Source: Gymnothorax reevesii (Eukaryota; Chordata; Actinopteri; Anguilliformes; Muraenidae). Taken from it: a stretch of DNA of 64,000 nt. The notes beneath the pieces are model-generated. The model worked only from the letters and a program-made list of their open reading frames with translations. It did not search any database and was not told where the DNA came from. A program made the position numbers and the translations under genes. The stretch is from contig CM056583.1 of NCBI GenBank assembly GCA_029721435.1, forward strand, positions 52,679,620-52,743,619, read 5' to 3'. Of the stretch, positions 42,101 to 54,230 are shown piece by piece (position 1 is the first letter of the stretch; each line of letters starts with the position of its first letter).

Positions 42101-44389
42101 TTGCTGAGAATTAACGCTTATATTCTGGCCCCTCCCCACGCCTATATTCCACAAGTGTGAGATCAGCATTTGCTAGAAACTTGGGCAATCTGCCTTCAAT
42201 CTCTTTTTCTCATCAAAAGTATCTTCTTTTACTAGTGAGAAGGCACCTCAGTTTCTAATAATAGGCAGGGTTTCCGTTTCTCATCATGCACAAGCGTTAT
42301 AAATCACTTTGCTGGAGGAATGCATTCTGCCAGCTATTTCTGACATATCCTTTTATGACAAACAGTGCTCTCCCTCAATGTCTCTCTAAGGTTTAAAGAG
42401 GACCTATTACACTGTTTTCCCTCAAGTGATACGTAATTTCTTGGATGTCCAAAAGGGAGGTTAAAAAACTTTTTAGCAAATGACAAAAATTCCTTTATTT
42501 CTGGGCAATTTAACTCCTGTCCTCCCTAACTCTTCAATTCTAGTTCAATTCTTTTTTTTCCATTTTCCAAAATAGCACACTGTCAAATAATAAAATAATC
42601 ATATATTTAACACAAATCGACTTTTGAAGCATGAAATTCAATATGAACTAATGATTTTCTGGTGGAATTTAGCATGAGTTTATTAATATAGGTGCAGTTG
42701 GACATCAGTGGTCACCAGTAACCTCTGCAAACACAAAACAGGGCTTTACTCCATAATAAGTTCAGTAGAATTTTATCCATTTTCCTTCAGAGTCCCACAA
42801 GCCAGCACATGTACCCAAGGAACTGCTTATTTAATGGTCAGAACTTTCACCCATACAATGAAAAGCTAGCAGGTCCCACTTCCGAGCTTGCGACCTTCTA
42901 TAAACACTTTCCACACCTTTTATGGAACAAGTATAACTCACTGATACAGTAATATCTGAAATATACATTATTTTAACAGAATAGACATTGCACTATCTGG
43001 GAAAAATTTGGCAATATTCTACCCTAGATTGAATAGAATGGCGCAATGAACGTACCAGGGGGTCTACTGACGTTTTTGAACTGCTGGCCTATTAAACATC
43101 CAAAAACCTTGGCATTCGATTTAGTTGAATATGGTATAAATTCCAAAACAAAAAGCCGCATTGAGCAAAAGGCTACCTTCATTTCATCGCTTCTCCGCAG
43201 ACAGATGTATTCGGTAGAAGGAGCCCTCCAGTCCTGTTTCATTCTGAATAATTCCCATCGACCATGCCGTACCTCATTTAAATCCCGTAAATGTAACTGA
43301 ACACCTCAGGCCAGTTTTGGAAGTCTTTTTGCTTTAAATCACGTCATTTTCAGCTGTACAACTGTGTGCAATGTTCAGAGAATATAACCTATGTTGCTGT
43401 TACGCAGAGGTCTGTGTACTCTTCTAATTGTCCAATCGATGTATTTCATTTACTGTGGAAAGTTTAAACTCTCTGGAATTGGATAAGAAACGTGTCAATA
43501 AATACATCTTTACTAGGGAAGTTTCATGTGGGCGTAGACTATAAGTGTGTGCTAAGCAGATGAGCCTAAATAAATAATTGAGTGATTTACTCTCAACAGG
43601 AGTACTTGGGAGGCTAAAAGAGAGCGCTGAATTTGTTGATGGAGGAATCTACGCGTAAATGCATGATAGGGAACTTTGAGTTTTTGATATGTGATGACTA
43701 TAATTGATAGTAAAATGACATGTATCAATACCATGCTGAATGTTTGCTTCAGAAAACATTTTTCTTAACTACTAATTGGAAAACCATTGGGTCTCTGTAG
43801 CAGAAGTGCCTGCTACAGAGGACAATGATTTTTTTTGTCGCAAGAGATCTTTATTTTATTTTTTTTAAACTGCTGGATAGATACTTACGGGCAAGTATAT
43901 TTAGCAGTTTGCACATCAGGCATAGCTGAGGAGTTTAATTCATGCAACTGCGAAAAACAGGGAAGGGAGTGGACTCATTCACATTCTAAACCGTGTTAGA
44001 GTTTGACCTGCTGGTGAATATTCAATAACTGAGCCGGGAGTACCATCTAGTGATGCAATAGAGTAACTGCATGCATAAATAGAGCAGCTCCATATCCGCT
44101 GGCATCTATATCTGCACAGAGGGGTTAATGTAACACTGACCTAATGTTTCCAGAGCTGCGTAGGCATAGAAATGCATTCTTTGAATCCAACCTTCAAATC
44201 AGAATTGAGACTTTAATACGTATGTGGTCCTAGTTCGGATATGAATCTGATATGTAGCCATGTGACCGCCACAAGCAGCATGCCTGCTTAATTGGTTCTG
44301 GCAGTCTTGCAGGTTGTTCCTGGTAATTGGTTGATTGGCTCATTATTACCTTAGTGTAATCAACTGTAGCTACTGATTGTGCTTGTGTA
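39110..44389. other. Gene-free, mostly single-copy stretch
   Basis: About 5.3 kb with no supported gene or RNA. Between 40750 and 41300 the DNA carries several ACAAAGG, TAATTG and ATCAATCAAATTA-like words (Sox-, homeodomain- and Pbx/Hox-like) and few repeats. Frames such as 43046-43300 have no recognisable domain. Confidence 0.45.
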
Positions 44390-44391
44390 TA

Positions 44392-44511
44392 TGTTACAGT
44401 CACACTGAGAAACCAGTCGTTCCGTGAAATGACCAAAAAAATTTGTCATGTCGTGAAAACTTTAGCGCTAGGCATTTCATGAAATGACTGATTCACAATC
44501 TGGCTGTAACA
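44392..44511. mobile_element. 120-bp mariner-like MITE with TA duplication
   Basis: The left half (TGTTACAGTCACACTGAGAA, then TGAAATGACC) recurs inverted in the right half, ending CTGTAACA. TA dinucleotides flank it at 44390-44391 and 44512-44513. It is almost entirely two inverted arms. Confidence 0.7.
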
Positions 44512-44513
44512 TA

Positions 44514-46852
44514 CAATATATAGCTTTAGTTTTTTTTTTTTTTACATCATATTGGGCTGGATCATCATACTAGTAGGGGTGATGCTAACTTCTTACGCTG
44601 AATTCTGGTTGTCTGCCCTGGTGTTCCTTTCAGAGGGCTAAATTATAAGAGAGATAGTGAGCAAATTATTAGGTACAGCAATTTCCCCAATCCTCCTTTG
44701 TTCTTCATTGTATACGCGCCCTTGTAGCTTATTGTTCTTCCTGCAGTTGGCTCCCCATCTGCTCAGTTTGTAACTGTGACGTGATGTGACGTGAATGAGA
44801 ATGGTCTGATCTGAATCCATGTGGCTTTCTGCCTGTAGGCATGCACTGAGGGCAGTTAAAAACGCAAAGCCTTGCTATCTGGCTTGCTTTTGCATTCTCA
44901 ACCTTATCATGTACAGCTAACAAAGTGTTTACGGTCCTCTAGAGCAAAATCCCCTCCATATATCAGAACCCTGCATGCCTAGTCAAACAGGACAGGCCTT
45001 GGGCGGAGAGCGTGGTGCAACAGGCTAAGCTATCTATCAAAATTATTCTTGGTTGTCATTGTATTCTTTTGGTTTTCTTTTTGCGCTTTGATTAACAGCG
45101 CAAGCTGTTGTGAGTGCAGGTGGAACTGCTCATTTTTGCTCCACTTTCTGTTATGTCTGCCATTCTTATATGACTAGCTCCCTAGTTTTACCAAAGTTGT
45201 CTATGTAGTGTTTGGCCATGCACATTGAGTCTACGGGCAGGGTGCGTGAGGGTAGATGGATTAGATTATTGGTGGGTAGGTGTTCCAGTCATTTAATTTG
45301 GGCTGATTTAAATGACTGAATGGGATTACAGCCTTGTGGAAGCTACAGGTACTGAAAATATAAGTAAAGTAATTCTGAAAAATCTTACTCACCTTGCCAT
45401 TAAGTTTGACCATAATTCCTGCTTGATATCTCAACCAGCCAAGTTTTAATGTACTGAGATCAGAAACCAGGAGTTGAGATGGCAAAAATATATGAAGACA
45501 TACAAGCGCATGTTTGCACGTGCATTCACCACACATGCACGTGCAGTGAAAGAGGGAGAGGGAGGTCATACAGATGCCGCAAACACTGTCGGTAAGTCAA
45601 GATTTACCATGGAGACAAACAGTAAACAACAAGGCAGAGGCAGACATTAGAAAGAAAAACACATCAGTCATTCCTATACCCTATATGCAGGGCTAAAAAT
45701 ACCAGAGGCAGGCACACGGAATTAGTGTTATCTGAGCAGCAGCTTTTGAATGCATGGTTCTGTCACTCTAGTTTGGGTAAGAGGTCTGAGCACAGCAACG
45801 AAATGTGTGTAAAACATAATGCATGTTATCTATTCTGTAGTATGCTCCAGAAATGTTAGATCTCTGCATCACTGTTTACATTTTTTAGGGACCCGAGTAG
45901 TGTTCAGGCTGGCGGTGCATTACTTTATAGTTTGGTGAAAGTTTGTTTCGCCAAAACAAATAAATTCAGAATATGACTGCCTTGAATTTGACCCAAACAA
46001 AACAGGAAAAAAACAGATTCAGCAATTATGGCAGGCAACCTGAGCTGGGTAGGAGCCGCACAGATATAGAGGATAAGATAATCAGAAGATTACATTGTTA
46101 GTAAACCCACCCATTCTGGAATCAGACATACAAGCTGCTCAGACAGCATTTGGTTTGGCAGAGTAATCCAGATTACATGTTTTTCCTTGATAGAAGGAAA
46201 CAGGGCTTACTGGATGACTAAGATAGTTTGACTGGACCCTGCCACCAACTGCCTCTCATACCCCTCCAAAGCCCCAATCCGAGAAGCCTTTAAATAGAGT
46301 TAAATATTCGTCATTCAGTGGAAAGGCAAGTGTAAAAAATTGGGCTTGAGCTGAGATTTTTTTGCATGGTGCTGCAAAAATCTAAGTAAGCTGTACTGTT
46401 TTCAAAACTGTATGGAGCTGAAATGAAGTCAACAGTGAAAGGATACCGGGGCGGAAATGCCAGGGGTGCAGGGAGTGCAGTTGCACCTGTGCCCATGTGC
46501 GGCGGGGGCCCGCTGCCAAGTAAGCACACAAACGTGGCAAAACTATCATTGACGAAGCCCCATGCACAGTGCATGATTTGTAAACCAGAAAGTGCCGGCG
46601 CGCAAAGTGCATTTAAGAGCAGAGGGCTGAGGAAGTGGGCACGGGTCCCAGAATGCCTACAGAACACGGTGTCAACCAACAAAAGCAACTGTATATAATC
46701 AAATGCCCACTTACTAAGATGTGGGGCTTACAGACTTCAGTTTCAAGTAATGCTATTGGCATTAATGTTATGGCAATCATTTACAATTATTGCGCAACAC
46801 ACACAAATGCCCGTATCACCACAAGCTTAATTGTAGGGCTTACAGTATAGAC
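44514..46852. other. Gene-free stretch
   Basis: No gene supported. At 46440-46640 there is a GC-rich block with CGGCGGGGGCCCGCTGCC-like words whose repeat family I cannot name. The rest is AT-rich and featureless to me. Confidence 0.4.
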
Positions 46853-47141
46853 CAGGGGTCCTTAAACCTGTTGCAAAATGAATTGTGGACTGTGTATACC
46901 CGGGGTCCCCAACCTTTCCAGAAAGGGCCAGTGTGGGTGCAGGCTTTCATTGTAACCAAGCATTTACACACCTGATGCTACTAATCAACCCCTGGACTCC
47001 TTACTAATAAGTTTGATTAGAAGCATCGGTTGCATAGCTGGTTGGTTGCAATGAAAGCCTGCGCCCACACCGGCCCTTTCTGGGAAAGATTGGGGCCCCC
47101 TGGTATACACAGTCCACAATTCATTTTTCAACAGGTTTAAG
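46853..47141. mobile_element. Palindromic hAT-like MITE holding a second MITE at its centre
   Basis: The outer arms AAACCTGTTGCAAAATGAAT...GTGGACTGTGTATAC (about 46865-46899) and 47103-47139 are inverted copies with about one mismatch in 36 positions. The left edge CAGGGGTCCTTAAACC has a hAT-type terminus. The inner MITE at 46900-47102 separates the arms. Confidence 0.7.
46900..47102. mobile_element. Inner hAT MITE (203 bp)
   Basis: The left end CCGGGGTCCCCAACC and the right end, read inverted (CAGGGGGCCCCAATC), are hAT-type terminal repeats, and the arms pair on for about 60 bp (GAAAGGGCC..., GCAGGCTTTCATTG). GTATAC flanks both sides (46894-46899 and 47103-47108). Confidence 0.7.
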
Positions 47142-48800
47142 ACGATAAAAGGACAGTGATACTAAACAGTTTATATCAAAGAAATACACAAAGCATTCTT
47201 AAAATATTACACAAATTTATTTTACACTATTTTTATCGAGAAGAATGTCTATTTTGGAGGTTTAGCCTGATTTGTTTTCCTTTTTTTTGAGGTATTCAGC
47301 ATTGACTGTTCTCAAAATTTCAGTTTTTCAGTTTAAACATATTCTTTTTCATTAATAATGGCCTAAAATACCTGGCTACAATTTCACTGTCCAATATGTT
47401 TTATGTTGAATTGGTTTTTTTTTTTTTTGTCCAGAGTTTGTCATCCCCGATTTCTGTGCACTGTTGTTACGAGGCTTTTTCTGTCTGCCTGCTTCCTCCA
47501 TGTTAAACCTGTTTTGTCCAGTTGTTTTTCCCCAACAGATATGCCCGACCTGGTTCTGTTCTGCTTGTCTGTTACAACCTTCTGCTTGCCTGTTTACTAT
47601 TGCCTTTTGGATCCTGATTCTGCACAGCATTCTTCTTGACTTATTTTAACAAACTCTGCCTGTTTTTGGCCATGTTACTGTTTTGTAATTTGGTATTGCA
47701 ATCTGCTCTTTCGTATTATGCCTGGCTTGTACAATTCTGAGCTTTAGTGAACTTTAACTTTTTTTTTTTAATCCACTTCCTTGTGATCCCAACCCTTGGC
47801 TTGATGTCTCATTTCAAATTTGTCAAGCTTTTTTATTCTACCTATATTACTTTCAACCAAACACCCTGGAACATTCTTATACAGAAAAACAGGAAATGAA
47901 GAGATCATGAACCAACAAAACTGAAAGCGGAATTTCAAAGAAAAACACTGTGAGATTGAAAAAAGTTCAGCGTAGAGAGAGAGACAGAGAGAGAAGTTTG
48001 TTGGGGTAGATCCCTCAGGATGATCCTTCTCTTTCCTGTCAGAGGAGGAAAAGTCCTCAACATTCATATCTCTATTCCCTCCTCATTTGGTTCAATCTGT
48101 TCAGTCTCCACTGAGTCAAATCATATCTTCCCTCCTTGGCTACGCAACTGCCAAAGTAATCCACCTCCACCTCACCCTATGGGCCAGGAGCTGCTCTGTG
48201 AACGGGGTTTAGCCACCACAAAAAGAGTCAGGTAAGTACTGACCATTTCCCATTCCTGCCAGTGCGAGCAACTGCTGTGAGTATAGCAGGAGAGTGTCAG
48301 ATTATAGAACTTCACCAAGCTTTTGGGTGTCTGAGTTTCTCCCTAGGAAATCACGTTATGTCCCCTGAGTCACAACACAACCTGCTTAAACTGTGCATAA
48401 ACTGCATATAACTGTGCAGGCGAGCCACACTTTTTGAAGTTCTATCTCTGACACTCAGAACATAATACACCGCCTCGTCATAGCAGTGTCACACAGCACA
48501 GAAAGCAGAGGAATGTCTCAGTCAGCATTCTTTTCAGCCTTTATCTCGGGAGGGACGCTTTCTTTTTTTACTCGTGAGGTTGATTTCTCAAGTTCAGCCT
48601 TCAGCAAACTGTTGAGAAGAAGTGCATTTATTTGTCTATCAAAGTTAATACTTCAAATTATTTTTGAAGTTTCTGATACGTTTGGTTGATTTTTTTTCCC
48701 TAGTCATTGAACCATTTAACGAAACAATTTCTAGGTTTTAATGCATCTGTCATATGAAAAAAAATTTTCATTGAAGAAATCTTCATTTTTATACTCACAT
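47142..48800. other. Gene-free stretch
   Basis: No supported gene. T-rich tracts occur at 47415-47430 and 47759-47770. Frames at 47376-47649 overlap on both strands and are low-complexity. Confidence 0.45.
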
Positions 48801-48907
48801 GGCCAGTTTCACAGACATAGATTAATCTTAATCCTGGACTCAATTTTCTATGGAAAAAGGGTGCTTAGTCAAGGGCTATGCCTAATCCATATCTGTGAGA
48901 CAGGCCC
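48801..48907. mobile_element. Short MITE with inverted ends
   Basis: GGCCAGTTTCACAGACATAG at the left recurs inverted at the right as ATATCTGTGAGACAGGCCC. A short A/T-rich middle lies between. This matches a common fish MITE with GGCC(G/A)GTTTC(C/A)CAGAC ends. Confidence 0.65.
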
Positions 48908-49735
48908 ATAATGTTTAGAATGTCAAGGAAGAATCAAAGGGGCTCCTTATCCTCTACTTATAGCTTATACCAATTCATACAAAATTAGGCAATACTCATC
49001 CTATCACAATTTATTTCTGATTACTAGTTTAGAGAAATATTGAGATATGTTGTGCAATGATAGTCCATACAAAAAAATTCCAAGAATGTCGTGGGAAAGA
49101 GGTCCAGTATGCAGTACAAATTGAACATTTTTATACTCTGCGAAAGTACTCGTGCCTTTGGTTATTTCAACATGTTTTACGACTTTTAACTATCTGAACA
49201 AAATACTGTAGATGATATGAAGTTGACTTGATTTTAGTTGATTTTACATTGTCATACATTGAATTTGCAGAAGGCACACCATTTTTACAGTGCATTGATG
49301 TGGGTAGTTTGGCTGAAGCATGCATGCATAGCTCTTTTTTTTAAGGTCAAAACATGCTACGGAGAGCTGAGTCAGTGTCAAGGCCAATTTATGCTTCATT
49401 TTGTGTTCACTGTGCTCCTGAAACAAACGGCACTGCAGTGTGTGCGGACAGTAAGCCATTCATGCTTCTTGTGGTTGAAATGGCATGAACAAATGGTGTG
49501 TGTCAGGTACCCTAATATACAGTGGGTTCTACTGCCCCTTCCAGATGGTCACTTTGACCAATCATCATGTTTATCCCATATGGCCTCCACAGTGCCGTGC
49601 TGTGTTGTTATGTTCTACAAAAAACTGAGTGGAGCATGGCAGAGCTACGGACCTCTATTTTGGAGACCATTTAGGCCGCAATTGCGTCATTCTGCTGCTT
49701 GTGCCATGGACCCACGCGAAGCATAGATCAGCCTC
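48908..49735. other. Gene-free stretch with a 162-codon frame of no recognised domain
   Basis: The frame at 49238-49726 (+) is long for this region but shows no domain and is rich in Cys, His and Trp as expected of chance translation. The stretch near 49380-49420 (CAAGGCCAATTTATGCTTC) resembles a Harbinger-type terminus, so decayed transposon DNA is likely. Confidence 0.4.
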
Positions 49736-50443
49736 CCCAGATAACATGCCGGAGTTGGCCCAACGTTGTCACAGACATCACATGCCAACGATGGGCCAAC
49801 GTCATTTTGGCCGTCGGGGACACGTTGGGCCAACATTGTATTGCCAACGTATGTGTAAAGGTTGGCAATAAGTTGGCACATAACCCATTACTGAGGGAAG
49901 GATCACAACAAGCCCACCAACTTGAATTGGTCTCCCATCCAGGAACTAACCAGGCTTACACCTGCTTAGCTTCAGCAACACGCTGGAAACACAGCAATTA
50001 ATAATCAAGTCATTACAATCAAACAATTACACAACTTAATTACAATATCAAGAACAATAATAATGATGATAAAAATAATATTAATAATAGTAATAATAGC
50101 TAGATAAATGGGGCCAACCTCAGACAACCAACAACCCCTCCTTCAAATAGCTGAACACCCGTTTGTTCTCCAACATGGGAACTCCCACTTTTATTGTTGC
50201 CCAACCTATTTATTTGGTTGTTTGCCTTACGTTGGTTCAATGTTGGCCCAACGTTGGCAATGGTTGGCAGCGTCAGAGTTGGAATTCCAACATTGGGCCA
50301 ACACTGAAACAACGTTAGTTGCCCAACCTATTTATTTGGTTGTTTGCCTTACGTTGGTTCAATGTTGGCCCAACGTTGGAATTCCAACTCTGACGCTGCC
50401 AACCATTGCCAACGTTGGGCCAACGCCTGCTATGTTATCTGGG
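49736..50443. mobile_element. MITE with CCCAGATAACAT termini and internal direct and inverted blocks
   Basis: The left end CCCAGATAACATGCCGG and the right end, read inverted (CCCAGATAACATAGCAGG), then GTTGGCCCAACGTTG on both sides, define the element. A 62-bp block at 50196-50257 is repeated identically at 50318-50379, and the GTTGGCAGCGTCAGAGTTGG block near 50263 recurs inverted near 50385. A 5S rRNA-like segment and an AT-rich piece (about 49890-50100) sit inside. Confidence 0.75.
49929..49985 (-). ncRNA. 5S rRNA-like segment (remnant or 5S-derived SINE piece)
   Basis: Read on the plus strand, GGTCTCCCATCCAGGAACTA, then ACCAGGC and CCTGCTTAGCTTC, is the reverse complement of the part of 5S rRNA with AAGCTAAGCAGGG...CCTGGTTAGTAC...TGGGAGACC, which includes the internal control region. 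Only about 55 nt are recognisable and several bases differ, so it is not a functional 5S gene. Confidence 0.65.
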
Positions 50444-51569
50444 TCTCCTATGCAAGGATCAGGACTTCAGACAAGCATGTGTACATGTGCCATGAGTGCA
50501 AGGTGCAAAAGTTGCGGTTAAGGTCCACACGCCCAGTCGCAGACAACAAATATTTGAATCCGGGCACATAGGTGAGAAATATCCCATCCTGGCCTGAAAT
50601 CTCACACTCACAATCACACACATGACAAGGCTGACTCCAAGTGACAAAGATTAAGGACTTCCTTTTTCCTTCACTTTCTTCTCTGCTGATTTTAGAGCCA
50701 CAAAGAAATTTCTGGAATTTCCATGACCTCAGGGCAGCCATGATTATTTTATGGTGTAAAATACTGTGAATGAAACCCCGCTAACTTTGCAGTTTTACCA
50801 CAGGGCTGGAACTAATTTTAATAAAGGGATTACTTGCATACATATTATCAAGCACAAGTGGAAAACTATTTTTAGGTAAAAGTCATCCAGTCTACCACTT
50901 TACCTGGGGTTAATGCCCACGTCGACTTTGCTTGTTGACCCGCTAACCAAGTAGTGCCCCTATAAGGTGAAAATCAGAGGATGGAAAACTGCATCACTAA
51001 CCATGGCCTTCCATGGTGATCTAAAGGCAGAATTATGGGGCCCCTCTGCCACATTATCCTAATTAAGTTCGACAGGATCATCAAATCTTATGCACTGAGA
51101 GGAAACTCAAAAGAACAGCAAGGAAGCTTTCCTGCTCCTCTCTGCCTTACAGCCTTTCATAAGCCCTCTCTGATCTCTGGAAGGACCATTTTAATAACAG
51201 GAACTTATTTTGCTTACTCCAGTGAACTTAGGGATGAAGACAGAGGAAATCTGGTGTAATAGAGTGCAGCCCTGACTCAACAGCCGGAGGACTGAAAATA
51301 AGCTTAAATGCCTATTTTAAGTTCCCAGGGAAGATCTAGGTGCTCTGAAAAAGGCAATTAGAAAAAAAGACATAGCTGTTTCGATAACCAATGCCAAATA
51401 TAAATAAAATGTGATTGTGGTACATGTTTTTGTGCTGGGGTCATGTAATGGTCAGGGAGCTATATGGCTAAAAGTTCAAACACGAAGGCAATGCAGCTGT
51501 TCACTTTAGAAATGAACTCAATTTTTATGGAATTCCAATTCAGAAAAACTTGGGACAGTATTGAAAATG
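50444..51569. other. Gene-free stretch
   Basis: No gene or clear repeat that I can support. A GGAATTCCAATTCAGAAAAAC word at 51529 may be a degenerate Tc1-like terminus leading into the next element. Confidence 0.4.
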
Positions 51570-52460
51570 CCCATAAATCGCTCTATCTGACCTAAAAATT
51601 CCCAAAGAATTTCAATTAATTAGGGTCAGGACTCTGTGGTGGCCCATGAGTTAAAGAGTCCTCAAGCTTGCTAAACCACTCTTTCAGAATTTCAGCCCAG
51701 TAAGTCTTTATATTTTCTTCGTGGAATATTCTTATGCCATCAGGGATTAAAAAACCCATAAATGGGATAACCTGGTCATTCAGTACATTCAAGCAGTCTG
51801 CCGACTGCATTTTATGGCTGTGCAATATTGCTGAGTCTAGACCTGACCAACTGAGCAACCTCAAATCAGAATACTGCCTCTAAAAGTTTCTACAGTGGCA
51901 ACCCCGCTTGACAATGCATTGCTTCATGGGCCTTCTCTCTGACCCAGACATGCCCATCGCTCTCGAAAAAGGTAAATCTGGACTCAATAACTACATGACC
52001 TTTTCCCATTTCTCTACAGTCTGACATTTATGCTCCTTCCCATTCTGAAGTTGATTCTTTTCCCAAATCAGGCTCTCTAACAAGTAGTGTTCTTGTGGGC
52101 TGTCTGGTCACACAATCCTGCAAGTTTTTGTTGCATTGCGCATGTTTCACAGTGAAACATAGCAATGAGTTAGACTCGATTTTCACGATGAGACTTCATT
52201 TTAGTGATCTCTAATTACACAATTTTTCATGATTTTTTTTCTGACCCGCATTCTGATGGTTCACTACTATCCTTCCAGGTGTTAGTCATGAGTTGTGACT
52301 TTTCCCAACCCAATTCTTGTGATTTTAGTTATTTCCGTTGTTGGTGTCTTTGCTCCATGCAGGTCTATAATTTGCCCTGATTGAAATATAATAATATTTT
52401 TTCCTCTACCATAGGATATGTCCTGCAAGATATTAGTTCAATGAAAGAAAAGTCCTTACA
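51570..52460 (-). mobile_element. Decayed Tc1-like transposon
   Basis: On the minus strand, 51616-51864 reads as the C-terminal part of a Tc1-like transposase, including GFLIPDGIRIFHEENIK and a HGPPQSPDPN block (normally WPPQSPDLNPIE). Further upstream on that strand, GTCCAGATTTACC (near 51970) and CCACTATCCTTCCAG-like words (near 52265) follow the family order. No intact frame remains. Confidence 0.65.
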
Positions 52461-52532
52461 TTTGTCATTTTTACTCCAAGATAAGCGAACATTCGAAGGG
52501 AGTGTTGTGATGAGACTTGAGCGTCACTCACT

Positions 52533-52555
52533 AATCAATCAATCAATCAATCAAT
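52533..52555. repeat. (AATC)n microsatellite
   Basis: Nearly six AATC units in a row. Confidence 0.9.
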
Positions 52556-53959
52556 TTGCCGTTAGCGAGACCACAGGTGGTAAGATAAATATGCTCTTGG
52601 CATGGATGACTGGTCCCTAATTCACAAACAGCTTATCCAGGACTTAACCATAGTGTCTATGTCTGGTCATTTAAACACTTCAGTGTAAGTGAAGATTCTT
52701 TGCGTTGACTGAAGATTTGTCATAGCCTGGTTGAATTCAGTATTTAGAGTTAACAATAGACTGATGAATTTCAGAACAAAAACAAACGCAGATCACGGTT
52801 TAATGCTGAAATTAGTTTTATTTAACAAAACAGAGTGAGAACTAAAAGGGCTTTCAGAACAGGAATTTGGTTAATAGATGGTTGGTGATTAGGCGGGAGC
52901 AATCAGGAACATAAAGAGTTAGACCAGGTGAGGTTGAAGGGACGGGTCCAAGATCAGCAGCTGGGATGGCAAGCTGAATGAACCAGGGCACACTGGGCAG
53001 GTGCAAACCTTTGAGATGAAGTGAGGGAGGAACTAGAAGAAGCCAATCGCCAGGTCTGCAGACTCCAGGATGACTTTCCCTTACAAATAGACTATTGGTT
53101 TTTAGTCAATAGTATACCAACAATGGAGGACACTGGACAACAATCCTACAAAGGGAGGATAAATACCAAGAACTTAAACACACAAAAAGACAATCCACCA
53201 AGTGGAAAATGCTTGTGACGCGTGGGGCGTGAAACAAGGGGGAGGAGAATGGAATAAGACAATCGTTAAATAGTGAGAATCAATAAACGAAACAAAACAG
53301 AAACAGACAAGGACAGTTGGTTTTCTGAAAACAATTATTGAAGCACTTGGGACGTAACAGAAAACCTTGCATTGTGGAACAGTTTCATTTCATCCACTAC
53401 CCATGATTTAAAAATGCAATGCTCACTGATGGAATATGATTACTCTGACCTATAACGAACTTCCAATGCTGACAGCGTCTTCATCTGATATGACATATCC
53501 GATATACAATATCAACAAAATATGAGTGTCACTGGGGCATCAGAATGACGTATTACCATCTTCTTGGGGGTGTGTTATGCTTTTTCACTAATAAAATACT
53601 GATGAAATCAAAACATTCACATTGATAGCATGCTTCCTTCAGGATTAAGAAGTCATAAGTGTTACACCACAGAAACCCATACTAATGTTCTTTTCTCCCA
53701 TTGTATCCTCCAGAATATAGTTATATTATGACTGCAATTTATTTTCCCTCATTTACTATCTCTGTTTTCAGTAATTGCTCTCTGTTTATGCCTCCAGGCA
53801 CAGACATGCTGTTGAACTGTTTGTAACTCCGTATTAGAGCATGGATTTTGGATTTGTTGCTTGTGACCGTCTGCATGGTTCTTTCCTTCTTAAGCCGAGA
53901 GCACAAGGCATCCATTTCTTTTAAAAAAGACCTGAAATATTGCTTTGTATTGCTACAAT
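52556..53959. other. Gene-free stretch
   Basis: No supported gene. 52780-53340 has an LTR-like flavour (a TTTTATTTAACAAAACAG word and a polypurine-rich side) but no paired ends were found. Confidence 0.4.
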
Positions 53960-54230
53960 ACACATTTCCACTGTGTGATGATCTATTTCAAATGCCTCTA
54001 AGCCCAGAGAAATAGCATGCGTCCTTTTTTGCACATTAACATTATAACTGGCATTTTGGATGTAGCTATGAATTGGCGTTCATGACAAAGGTTTGCCAAA
54101 GTAATCCTGAGCCCATATGGTTATATTACTTAAGAATAAATGACGGTTCTCAATATCTGAGTGATTGGAGATCATGGATATTCATCTTATGCTTGCGCTC
54201 TTGCCCAATAGGCATATAAATTCCTTCAGA
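53960..54230 (-). mobile_element. Tc1-like transposase remnant
   Basis: GCCAAAGTAATCCTGAGCCC, then TATATTACTTAAGAATAAATG and GAGTGATTGGAGATCATGG, keep the order of the DNA-binding part of a fish Tc1-like transposase on the minus strand. The same wording appears at 21820-21890. Very decayed. Confidence 0.5.

Noticed and set aside
47400..47770. Possible decayed LTR-like stretch with overlapping frames on both strands
   Set aside because: T-rich low complexity explains the frames; no borders could be seen.
49238..49726. A 162-codon plus-strand open frame
   Set aside because: No domain is visible and it runs into the MITE border. The composition is typical of translated non-coding DNA, and part of it resembles a transposon end.
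52780..53340. Possible decayed LTR
   Set aside because: It has polyadenylation-like and purine-rich words, but no paired TG...CA ends, target duplication or second copy was found.
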